Shown here piece by piece: positions 29,447 through 38,121 of a stretch of DNA of 64,000 nt. Position numbers and translations under genes: made by a program. Positions within the stretch are counted from its first letter, which is position 1, and each line of letters opens with the position of its first letter. The stretch is from Streptobacillus moniliformis DSM 12112 (GTDB lineage: Bacteria; Fusobacteriota; Fusobacteriia; Fusobacteriales; Leptotrichiaceae), in NCBI RefSeq assembly GCF_000024565.1, contig NC_013515.1:1160497-1224496 (forward strand), given 5' to 3'. Under the pieces are notes generated by a model. The model searched no databases and was not told the origin of the DNA. It was given only the letters and a program-made list of their open reading frames with translations.

Positions 29447-30004
29447 TTATTCTCCTTGTTGTTCATTTAAATTTATACCATTTAAAGTAGTAAAATACTT
29501 ACCTAAAATATCATCTATATTTTCTTTTCTTAGGAGAATTTTTCTATCTCTTCCCTCACTAATCATTAAAAATTGACTAATTATTATGAGTTTAGGTATA
29601 TTCTTAGAAGTCATTAGTTCTATAAACACATCTTTAGCCTTAACATCATTTTCACCAAGAAAAGTTTTTTTAAAAATCTGCTTATATGCTAATTCAAATG
29701 TTTTCTTAACATCTATATTAGATATTTTAACATTTACAACTTCACTTCCATCTTCTCTTTTAGTCCTATTTTGTACTTCATATTGAAGATTTTCAAGTAA
29801 TGCATTAAAAAAGACTACCTGAGATTCATTTTTAAAACTAATATTTAAACTATCTATTAATTCTGGATTACTTACATATTCTTTAGTTTTTTCAATATTA
29901 AATTCTTTAAAATCTTTCATGAAATTACCTACCACTTTTTCACTTCTTGAAGTACATGATATTGTAAATATAAGTAGATGTAAAAATATTAAAAACTTTT
30001 TCAT
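29447..30004 (-). CDS. Putative lipoprotein, unknown function
   Basis: 185 aa. Residues 1-17 form a lipoprotein signal (MKKFLIFLHLLIFTISC) with the lipidated cysteine at C17. The rest is a soluble alpha/beta-looking domain (about 25-180) with no motif I recognise; a DUF4878-like or SnoaL-like fold is conceivable from the length and the short helical start (GNFMKDFKEFNIEKTKEY) but unproven. It lies between the bamA terminator and hslO. Confidence 0.7.
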   Translation of the reverse strand: MKKFLIFLHLLIFTISCTSRSEKVVGNFMKDFKEFNIEKTKEYVSNPELIDSLNISFKNESQVVFFNALLENLQYEVQNRTKREDGSEVVNVKISNIDVKKTFELAYKQIFKKTFLGENDVKAKDVFIELMTSKNIPKLIIISQFLMISEGRDRKILLRKENIDDILGKYFTTLNGINLNEQQGE

Positions 30005-30032
30005 TTTATCCTCACTTTTTAAATAACAAAGA

Positions 30033-30051
30033 GGACTAGTACCACTAGTCC
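30033..30051 (-). terminator. Terminator or attenuator after bamA
   Basis: Perfect 7-base stem GGACTAG / CTAGTCC with a 5-base loop, followed by TCTTTGTTATTT on the minus strand, between bamA and the lipoprotein gene. No separate promoter for the downstream genes is obvious, so partial read-through is likely. Confidence 0.6.
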
Positions 30052-30058
30052 ATTATAT

Positions 30059-32362
30059 TTAGAATGTTTGTCCAAATCCGAAATTAAATTTACCTTTAGA
30101 TTTACTTGTTCTATCTAAATCCCAAGCATAGTCAAGTCTAACCACTCCTATAGGAGTATTTATTCTTGCCCCTAAACCTATATTATGCATAAATTTATGC
30201 TTACCATTATTATTTTTAGCATTTTGTGCTATACCTGCATCATAGAATATTACTGCTTGTATATAATCATTAATATATGTTCTATTTTCAGCAGTAAATG
30301 TAACAGCATATTGGTTTCCTGTTATTGGTGCTTTTAATCCTCTAAGAGTTACTCCATCTCCTACAGTAATTAACTGTCCATCTGGAGTATTAGCATGAGA
30401 ATAACTTGCAAGCAATCTATATGCCATAGAGTTCTTATCCTTATACACTGGATGAAAAGCTCTTAAATCAAGTGATGTTGTAAAATATGCTCTAGGTTTT
30501 TTTCTTTCATATTCTTTTGGTGGTGCTGGTGTCGGTGCAGGAGCAGGAACTGGTGCAGGGGCAGGTGCTGATGGAGCTGCTGAACTTGAAGAACTTGCAA
30601 CTCCATTAGTTCCACTTCCCGAACCTGATCCACTTCCACTTCCTGATCCTGAACCAGATCCAGAACCTGATCCTTGATTTGAACTAGCATTTTTTTCTTT
30701 AAATTTAATAGTTCCATCATTTTGTTTTTCAGCAACTAAAGAATTATCTCTAACTATATATCCACCTTCAAAGTATAAATCTGCATAAAGTCCTTTTTTA
30801 GGTGTATTTCTATCATCTCTAGTATCATAAATTAAATCTGTTCCTAAGGCAAGTAAGGTATAATCTTGATATACTTGAGTTGCTGCCTCAGTTCCTTTAT
30901 TTCTAGCGTACACATTTAATAATCTAGGTGATACTGAAAGATAAAGATCTTTAGTTAATCCTTTACCTAATTGACCATTAACACCAAATACATATTGTTT
31001 ATCTGTAGGTTGTGTTAAATGTTTTTTAATAGTGTCATCTTCGTTTTTCTTAGAGCTATCATATCCTTCTAAATCTTTAGCTTTAACTGATATCTTCTTA
31101 AAGTATATTGATCCTCCAACAAGCAATCTATCTGTTCCTTTAATCCATGGATCTTTAAAGTTAAATGCAAAGTTATAGTTTCCTTTAACTCCAGCTTCTC
31201 CTGTTAATGAGAATGTTTGTTCTCTTCCTAAGAAGTTAGTATCTTCTAATTTTAATGATCCTGATAGACTATCTTCTGTTGAATAAGAAATATTTGCACT
31301 TATTCCTGTAGTTGGTCTTTCAGCAACTATAATTTTTAAAATTAATTCCTCTGGATTTTCTGAACTTTTAATAATTTCATGCGAAAGCGATGAAAATAGT
31401 CCTGTTCTAAATAATTCTCTTAGTGTAAGTTCTAATTCTTTTTGATTTAATATTTCACCTTTTTTTACATAGGTATTTCTATCAAATATATATGATTGTG
31501 TTTTTAATGCATAATCTTTTGCACTAATTCTTTCATTTTCTTTTGCATTACCTTTTTTCTCATAAACGATGTTTTTGATTTTACCTTCAAGTAATTCTAT
31601 AGTAACATCTCCATCTCTTGTAACTGTTATATCTTTAAACCCTACCCATAAAAATCCATTTTCAGAATAAACTTTAATTATTGGAGATTCTTCTAATGTA
31701 AGTAATCTTCCATTTAATATATCTCCTTCTTTTAATCCTGAAATTTCTTTTAATTGTTCTTCAGTTAATATACTTGATCCTTTAATACTAACTGATTTAA
31801 TTACTGGGTTTTCTAATACATTTACTTCTACATCTATAACTTTTTCATCAGCAGTTCTATAAACTCTTATTTCAGCTGATCCGAAATATCCTGATGATAG
31901 TATTAGATTTTCTAATAATTTTGCATCATAAGGAGTAAAATATTCACCTTTTTTAAGACCAGTTTTATCTATTAAAGGTTGTATATTTTGATTAGTCCCT
32001 TTAACAACTATTTCTCCTACTTTAAATTCTGTTTTTCTTTTTAATTCTTCTATTTCTTTCATATTTTGAATTATTTTATCTGCATTAGGAACTTCATCTA
32101 CTACTATTTTTAATTTAACATTTTCTCCATCTCCTGATGGATAGACATTAACATTTTGTATAAATCCTGTCCTAACTAATGCTAAATATATATCACTTAA
32201 ATGTTTATTAGTATATTCTGTTCCTTCTTTAACTGGCAATAAATCTCTAACCATCTTTTCAGATAAATTTTTTAAATTGCTAATCTCTATATTATTTATT
32301 TTTGGTGCTGCAATTAGCACAGTTCCAAGAGATAAAAGCGAAATTAATATTTTATTCTTCAT
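30059..32362 (-). CDS. bamA: Outer-membrane protein assembly factor BamA
   Basis: Inserts beta-barrel proteins into the outer membrane; 767 aa. Signal peptide 1-19; about four POTRA repeats across residues 22-350 (PKINNIEISNLKNLSE; FKVGEIVVKG; VIKSVSIKG; IKNIVYEKKG); an Omp85 barrel from about 352 to the terminal NFGFGQTF. The loop-6 lock motif reads TLRGLKAP. A striking low-complexity insert at about residues 558-615, a (Gly-Ser)n tract followed by Ser/Ala and Pro/Ala runs, lies between two barrel strands, presumably in a surface loop. Located 61 bases after tamB; it has its own extended -10 promoter and AGGAGG site. It should be needed for the autotransporters in this window. Confidence 0.93.
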   Translation of the reverse strand: MKNKILISLLSLGTVLIAAPKINNIEISNLKNLSEKMVRDLLPVKEGTEYTNKHLSDIYLALVRTGFIQNVNVYPSGDGENVKLKIVVDEVPNADKIIQNMKEIEELKRKTEFKVGEIVVKGTNQNIQPLIDKTGLKKGEYFTPYDAKLLENLILSSGYFGSAEIRVYRTADEKVIDVEVNVLENPVIKSVSIKGSSILTEEQLKEISGLKEGDILNGRLLTLEESPIIKVYSENGFLWVGFKDITVTRDGDVTIELLEGKIKNIVYEKKGNAKENERISAKDYALKTQSYIFDRNTYVKKGEILNQKELELTLRELFRTGLFSSLSHEIIKSSENPEELILKIIVAERPTTGISANISYSTEDSLSGSLKLEDTNFLGREQTFSLTGEAGVKGNYNFAFNFKDPWIKGTDRLLVGGSIYFKKISVKAKDLEGYDSSKKNEDDTIKKHLTQPTDKQYVFGVNGQLGKGLTKDLYLSVSPRLLNVYARNKGTEAATQVYQDYTLLALGTDLIYDTRDDRNTPKKGLYADLYFEGGYIVRDNSLVAEKQNDGTIKFKEKNASSNQGSGSGSGSGSGSGSGSGSGSGTNGVASSSSSAAPSAPAPAPVPAPAPTPAPPKEYERKKPRAYFTTSLDLRAFHPVYKDKNSMAYRLLASYSHANTPDGQLITVGDGVTLRGLKAPITGNQYAVTFTAENRTYINDYIQAVIFYDAGIAQNAKNNNGKHKFMHNIGLGARINTPIGVVRLDYAWDLDRTSKSKGKFNFGFGQTF
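30518..30675 (-). repeat. Low-complexity coding repeat in bamA: (Gly-Ser)n then Pro/Ala-rich
   Basis: Hexamer-like GGATCA / GGTTCT units encode about nine Gly-Ser pairs (about 30616-30675), followed by a serine/alanine run and a PAPAPVPAPAPTPAPP tract. Codons vary between units, so the DNA repeat is imperfect. Confidence 0.85.
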
Positions 32363-32393
32363 AGAATATCCTCCTATTTATTATCCAACAATA

Positions 32394-32402
32394 ATTATAC
32401 CA
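32394..32402 (-). promoter_or_regulatory. Extended -10 promoter of bamA
   Basis: TGG directly before TATAAT (32394-32399) on the minus strand, in the gap between tamB and bamA; no good -35. The start would give a leader of about 25 bases before the AGGAGG site. Confidence 0.55.
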
Positions 32403-32423
32403 TAGATTGTTATTTTTTTCTAC

Positions 32424-35400
32424 TTAATTACTCTCTAAATTAATTTTATTTTTCTTCTTTTCCTCACTTTTTAGTACCTTTTTCTTTTTAAATAAAGTTG
32501 AAAGATCATCTATAATTTCCATGAAACTTCCATATCTATTATCATATTGTAACCCTGTATAGAATGTAGCTGTTCTAGTCCTATTATTAGTAACCTCTAT
32601 AGGGCTTTTTATACCAGTTGTAGCTGATATTCCCTTTTTCAAGAAATAGTTTAACCACAAGTTATATTTCAATTCATTTTTTATTCTATCAATTCTTAAA
32701 TCAAATGGAACTGTTAATTCTGCATTCCAATAAATATTACTTAAATTAAATAATTGATTGTTGATATAGAATGTTGTAGTAGTGTTGTTTATGATATCCT
32801 TAAATTCTAGGTTGTTTTTATAATCAAAGTTTGCTTTAATCTTAAAATCATTTATACCTAAAGTCGAACTAACCTTATTAGTAAATGTTGAAAACAGTAG
32901 ATTATTTAATGCTGATGATAAGGCTTTACCTACAATATTTGTAGTTTTAATCTTATCTACATCTAGTAATCCTCCCTCTTCATTAAGTGCTATAATACCT
33001 AAGATCTCATTAACATTCTTACCTTGTTCAGAACTTAGCTCTATCTCCCTATTATTTAATGACCCTGTTATTTTTATCCTTATTATATCCTCACCTACAT
33101 TAGTACTTGCTTTAAATTCTATACTCGGATCAAGATTACCAGTAAATTTAACTGATGATTCTTCCACTTTAAATATATGTCCATTTAAAACAAATTCACC
33201 TTTATTAACATTCAAGTCAGAATAAATCGATAAGTTAGAGCTATCAAAAACTACCCTTGCATTACCAAAAGCATTCCCTTTAATATCTTTAACTAATCCA
33301 GCAACTGATGGAATATTAACATTAATATCTTTTTCAGTTTCAAGAGATATATCTAAAATATGTTGGTTTACTATATTTTTAATAATTTGATTTTTAAGTT
33401 CAGTAAAGTAATCATTAACATTAGTCAACTTGTTTTTAGAACTATTCTTATTATTATTTAATTTTAAAAATGGTGAAACATTAACAATATTTCCATTATT
33501 TAATATTACATTACCAAATATTTTATTATTTTCAATTTTAACATCACTAGTAACTTTTAAATTATTACCTATATATTTAAGATTTACATTATCTATTTTA
33601 GTATCAACTTCTATAGCTCCTGTTTTAATCTTTTTAGATTTCAGGAAATCATCAGCTATTTCAGGAAGCTCAAATTTTCCTAATACACTGAAACTACCTC
33701 CATTTGCATTACCACTTAAATCATTAATACTAATAGTCTTATTCTTAAGATCTATATCAGCATTAATTTTATTTAAATTAGCTATATCTTCAAAAGTTTC
33801 AAGTGAGAAATTATTCATATTAATTTTACCTTGAACTAAATTTTTCTTTAGATATAGGTTAAGGTTTGCTATTCCACTAGATTTTTTAATTTTATCACTA
33901 ATTTCTAAGAATTTTAAGTTAAAATCATTAGCTAATAAATTGAAACTATAATCATTTAAAGCATAACTTACATAACCATCTAATAAGAATGGATTATTTT
34001 CATATTCTAAATATGCTCCAGAAATATTCATTATTTTGTCATTTCCCTGTACATCAAAGTATACATCAGTTACTTTTAAACTATTTAATAATAGTTCATC
34101 ACTTTTAACATTTAATGATGCTAAAGTTTCTTCTTTATTATGTCTAAGTATTAAATCTAACATTATTTTTCCTTTATATGTTTCTGGATTTAATAAACTT
34201 ATCTTTCCTAAATCTATTTCTTTGTTTCTTATGTTATAGTCTATATTTAAATTAGCTAAGTCAAAGCTATCACTAAATTTAAATACTTCATTATTCTCAC
34301 TATCTTTGATTTCAAAATTATTAATATTTAAAATTCCAGTTTTAGTAATATTAAAGATATTAGTATCTTTATGATTAATATTTAAAAATACCTTAGGTAT
34401 TCTATATTCCTTATAGCTTAAATTTTCTATATCTAAATTACCTGTAATATCTGTTTTTTCAAAATTACCTTTAATATTTAAATTAGAAGTTACATTAAGC
34501 TTTAAATTATTAATATCAACTAACTCTTCTATATTATTTTCCTTAAGTTCTACATTTACATCATAGCTCTTGTCTTTAATATTGAAATATCCACTTACAT
34601 TATTATCTCTAATATTCATTTTATTTAAATTGATCTTATTATTCACTATATTACCTTCCATAACAAAATCAGAAATTTTCTTTTTATTTAACATTACAGG
34701 GGATTTATCTATAGATATATTTCCATTTAAATTATCTAAGCTTCCATAAACATTAAAAGTCATATTATTTACTATTAAATCTATATCTGGTCCAAAAGTA
34801 GAATAAATATTATATGCATTTAAGTTAGATTCTAAGTTTACTTTTCTAGTCTTCAAGTTATATTTCCCTTTTAGTTTAAGCTTATCATTACCAAATTCTT
34901 CTACATATATATCTTCTTTTTTAATTTTAACTTTAGATTTAACATTCATAAATCTTTGATATTTAATCCATAATTCATCAACAGATAAATCAAGATCCAT
35001 ATCAAAGTCTTTTAAATTATTTATCTTACCATCTAATACAAGATTTTCATATTCAGCAACATATCCCCCATAAGGACTACTAATATGTATATCTCCCTTA
35101 ATATTTTCTATATCTCCACTAATTTTAGTATTAAAATCAACCTTCATACTTTCATTAATGTCTTTATCTATATATCCAAATAGTTTACCTATTTCAAAAA
35201 TATCTATCTTTTTCCCGCTAATCTCATATGAATGAATTAAATCCTTAGCAATATTACCTTTAAGGACTAATTTACCATCTTGAACAGTAACTATTGAAGT
35301 TATATCAAAAGTACCATTGTTAACACTTATACCAGCACTAATACTATCAAATATACTTCCATCACCTATAAGACCAAGATTTACATCTCCTGATTCAATA

Positions 35401-37409
35401 CTTTTATCCTTAAAGTTATATACTAAATCATTCAACTTAGGCTTAATTCCCATTCCTTTATCCCTAAATTTAAAGTTTACATGATCATTTAAATCTAGTG
35501 ATACCTTTATCTTATCTTCCATATTTTTAGCAGAAATATTTGCTGTAAAGCTCTCCTTATTCCCCTCAACTTCATCTAAGTTTTTAACACCAATTTTTTT
35601 CATATATTTAACTATATCAAAATTATTTGCTGCCAAATTATATTTATGCTCCATATTTTTAGAAGTATATCCATTTATACTTATATCACCATCACTAGTT
35701 CTTGCAATAATATTAGCATCATATCTACCATTATTAACTTTTAACTTTGCATTAAGATTATCAAAATATTTTCCATCATTAGATTTTGCATATATATCTG
35801 CATTTCCAGATATAAGGGAATTTTTAGAAAGTGAATAAGTTAAATTATTAATATTAGGTTTAATATCCACATTATTTTCCATATACCTTACATTAACTAG
35901 AGATCTTCCTTTAAGTGTTAATTTAACTTGTTTTTTATCATTAAGATATTTCACATTTCCAAAAATCTTTTTTTCATCAAAATTAACCAAAATGTCTTTA
36001 TTATCTTTTAATTCTACATCTCCATTAATTCTATTTAGATTAATAAAATCACTTCTATTATCTATACTAAATTTACCTTTTCCAGATAATTTTTTAATAT
36101 TTAGAGCAAAATTTGCACTTAATATCCCCTTAACATTTAAATCTTCATTAATATCTTTATTAACAGAAGTATTCTTAGTCTTAATTGTAATTACATTTTT
36201 TTCTTTTAATTTAAAACTTAAATTAAAATTAGTAATATCACTATCAAATACATTTAAATATTTAGTCTTAACATTACCATCAAATTTTTCTATATCAAAA
36301 TCATCATCTGTAATCTTTAAACCTAAATCTATATCTACATTTACCTTATCAGATTTCCCATCTATATTCAGCTGTTCTATAAGGGAGTATTTTCTTAATG
36401 TAGAATAATCTACATTTCCTATATTTGTTTTAACATTTAATCTATTATCATTAATATTAAATTTAATACCTAAATCTATATCTCCATTATCAATTTTACC
36501 TTTACCATTTAAATCTATATCATATTTATTAAATTTAACATTAGCATCAACTTTTTTTACTATCCCCTTATATTCCCTATACCACACATCAGAATTATTA
36601 ATATTTAAATTACCATAAAATTCAAAATTCTCATCATTATTTTCTTTTATTTCCAAATTACCATTAACAATACCACTATGAGCTGAAGCCATATTACTAA
36701 TAGGTACATATTGAAATAGCTTCTTTGTTAAAATAACATTATTAAAATCAAACTTAAATTGCATTTTTTCTTTATTATATTCATCATATTTTTTTATAGA
36801 AAATACATCTAAGATATCTTTTCTTTGATTTGTATCAAATTTAATATTGATTTTTAATTTTTCATTATTATCAGTTTTTGCATATGCCTCTAAATCAAGA
36901 CTAGATTGAAGCATTCTTATTAAATAACCATTTACATCTTTAAATTCCTTTTCTATAGGTAAATCATATGATTTATCTATATATCTTAGTGAGATATCTT
37001 TAAATCTCACCTTATTTATAGATGATAATCTCCTATAATCTGTACTATTGTAACTAGGAAGTATTCTCTTTAAATTTATACCTTCTAAGCTTCTTTCAAA
37101 TAATATATTACCATTTATTAACTCAACATCAGATATTCTAGTAGGTGTAAATAGATTAATCTTTGCCCGAGCTAGATCTACTGAAATAACTTCTTTCCCA
37201 TCTTGAGTTTTAAGTCTTAAATCTTTAATCTCTAAATTAGATAAACCATATAATTTAATGTCTGAATAATCTACTTTTAATTCAAAAACATTATTTAATA
37301 ATAATTTTAAATTTTCTTTAAAAGAATCAGAGCCTATATATACCTTAGCCCCTGCTATCGTTAAAGAAATGGGAAGTATAATAGATAAAGTTCTTCTAAC
37401 TATTTTCAT
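32424..37409 (-). CDS. tamB: TamB-family AsmA-like envelope protein
   Basis: 1,661 aa bridge-like protein with a single N-terminal membrane anchor (about 7-22, TLSIILPISLTIAGAKV) and an enormous repetitive beta-strand body with many N-x-D/N-rich turns, as expected for the hydrophobic-groove repeats of this group. The C-terminal ~400 residues fit the TamB/DUF490 domain (KGEFVLNGHIFKVEESSVKF, DIIRIKITGSLNNREIELSS, EILGIIALNEEGG). The family links inner and outer membranes and works in phospholipid transport and autotransporter biogenesis. No tamA is seen; bamA follows directly and probably serves as the Omp85 partner. CAAAGGAGGTCT precedes the ATG. Confidence 0.9.
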   Translation of the reverse strand: MKIVRRTLSIILPISLTIAGAKVYIGSDSFKENLKLLLNNVFELKVDYSDIKLYGLSNLEIKDLRLKTQDGKEVISVDLARAKINLFTPTRISDVELINGNILFERSLEGINLKRILPSYNSTDYRRLSSINKVRFKDISLRYIDKSYDLPIEKEFKDVNGYLIRMLQSSLDLEAYAKTDNNEKLKINIKFDTNQRKDILDVFSIKKYDEYNKEKMQFKFDFNNVILTKKLFQYVPISNMASAHSGIVNGNLEIKENNDENFEFYGNLNINNSDVWYREYKGIVKKVDANVKFNKYDIDLNGKGKIDNGDIDLGIKFNINDNRLNVKTNIGNVDYSTLRKYSLIEQLNIDGKSDKVNVDIDLGLKITDDDFDIEKFDGNVKTKYLNVFDSDITNFNLSFKLKEKNVITIKTKNTSVNKDINEDLNVKGILSANFALNIKKLSGKGKFSIDNRSDFINLNRINGDVELKDNKDILVNFDEKKIFGNVKYLNDKKQVKLTLKGRSLVNVRYMENNVDIKPNINNLTYSLSKNSLISGNADIYAKSNDGKYFDNLNAKLKVNNGRYDANIIARTSDGDISINGYTSKNMEHKYNLAANNFDIVKYMKKIGVKNLDEVEGNKESFTANISAKNMEDKIKVSLDLNDHVNFKFRDKGMGIKPKLNDLVYNFKDKSIESGDVNLGLIGDGSIFDSISAGISVNNGTFDITSIVTVQDGKLVLKGNIAKDLIHSYEISGKKIDIFEIGKLFGYIDKDINESMKVDFNTKISGDIENIKGDIHISSPYGGYVAEYENLVLDGKINNLKDFDMDLDLSVDELWIKYQRFMNVKSKVKIKKEDIYVEEFGNDKLKLKGKYNLKTRKVNLESNLNAYNIYSTFGPDIDLIVNNMTFNVYGSLDNLNGNISIDKSPVMLNKKKISDFVMEGNIVNNKINLNKMNIRDNNVSGYFNIKDKSYDVNVELKENNIEELVDINNLKLNVTSNLNIKGNFEKTDITGNLDIENLSYKEYRIPKVFLNINHKDTNIFNITKTGILNINNFEIKDSENNEVFKFSDSFDLANLNIDYNIRNKEIDLGKISLLNPETYKGKIMLDLILRHNKEETLASLNVKSDELLLNSLKVTDVYFDVQGNDKIMNISGAYLEYENNPFLLDGYVSYALNDYSFNLLANDFNLKFLEISDKIKKSSGIANLNLYLKKNLVQGKINMNNFSLETFEDIANLNKINADIDLKNKTISINDLSGNANGGSFSVLGKFELPEIADDFLKSKKIKTGAIEVDTKIDNVNLKYIGNNLKVTSDVKIENNKIFGNVILNNGNIVNVSPFLKLNNNKNSSKNKLTNVNDYFTELKNQIIKNIVNQHILDISLETEKDINVNIPSVAGLVKDIKGNAFGNARVVFDSSNLSIYSDLNVNKGEFVLNGHIFKVEESSVKFTGNLDPSIEFKASTNVGEDIIRIKITGSLNNREIELSSEQGKNVNEILGIIALNEEGGLLDVDKIKTTNIVGKALSSALNNLLFSTFTNKVSSTLGINDFKIKANFDYKNNLEFKDIINNTTTTFYINNQLFNLSNIYWNAELTVPFDLRIDRIKNELKYNLWLNYFLKKGISATTGIKSPIEVTNNRTRTATFYTGLQYDNRYGSFMEIIDDLSTLFKKKKVLKSEEKKKNKINLESN

Positions 37410-37425
37410 ATTCAGACCTCCTTTG

Positions 37426-38121
37426 TTATAGTGGTTTTTTACTTGGAATACCTACTCCTCTTGGATATTCTAAGCTTGTTTTTCTATTTTTTCTAATTTC
37501 AAGTATTATTCTTTCATCATTACTTATGGGAAGATTAAATTTATGTATATTTTCTATACTTGAAGATAATATTTCTAATACATTACTTGATTCTTCCACT
37601 TCATTTAAATTAAGTTTTTGAGGTAAAAATCTTCCATTAGTTTTAATAAAAGGTATCATATACTCAAGTATTATTCTTAAATTAGCAACACCTCTACATA
37701 ATGCTAAGTCAAATTTTTCTCTATATTTTTTTACTATTTCCTCTGCTCTTTCACTACTAGTTTTAACATTTTTTAGTTTAAGTCTTTCTATTACTTCATC
37801 TAAAAAAGCAACTTTTTTCTTAACTGAATCAACTAGTAAAAAATTTTTATCAGGATAATACACTGCAAGAACAAGCCCTGGAAATCCAGCACCTGTTCCT
37901 AAATCTATCAATGTTTTTTCTTCACTTCTTATTATTTTAGTAAGTAATAAGGCGTCTATAAAATGTTTTTCTATCATATCTTTGCCATCTCTTATAGCTG
38001 TTAGATTCATCACCTTATTTTTTTCTATAAGCATTTCAAGATAAATTATTAACTTGTCTAATTTATCTTCACTAGTATCTATATTAGATAATTTTAAGAG
38101 ATTAATAAAATATTCTTTCAT
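37426..38121 (-). CDS. rsmG: 16S rRNA (guanine-527-N7) methyltransferase RsmG
   Basis: SAM-dependent methyltransferase acting on 16S rRNA; 231 aa. The SAM site (LIDLGTGAGFPGLVLA) and the following FLLVDSVKKKVAFL are diagnostic, as is ALCRGVANLRIILEYMIPF. The C-terminal GVGIPSKKPL matches the usual RPGxPxKxPL ending. The ATG overlaps the mrdA stop (TAATG). Confidence 0.95.
   Translation of the reverse strand: MKEYFINLLKLSNIDTSEDKLDKLIIYLEMLIEKNKVMNLTAIRDGKDMIEKHFIDALLLTKIIRSEEKTLIDLGTGAGFPGLVLAVYYPDKNFLLVDSVKKKVAFLDEVIERLKLKNVKTSSERAEEIVKKYREKFDLALCRGVANLRIILEYMIPFIKTNGRFLPQKLNLNEVEESSNVLEILSSSIENIHKFNLPISNDERIILEIRKNRKTSLEYPRGVGIPSKKPL

Noticed and set aside
30600-30690. Repeat units in bamA as a possible CRISPR array
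   Set aside because: The units are contiguous, in frame and have no spacers; they code for Gly-Ser.
30463-30735. 90-aa minus-strand frame inside bamA rich in Leu/Gln/His
   Set aside because: It is the shifted frame of the Gly-Ser/Pro-Ala repeat and has no ribosome site.
32424-37409. The 1,661-aa protein as an adhesin
   Set aside because: It has an N-terminal membrane anchor instead of a cleaved signal plus barrel, and the C-terminus matches TamB/DUF490.
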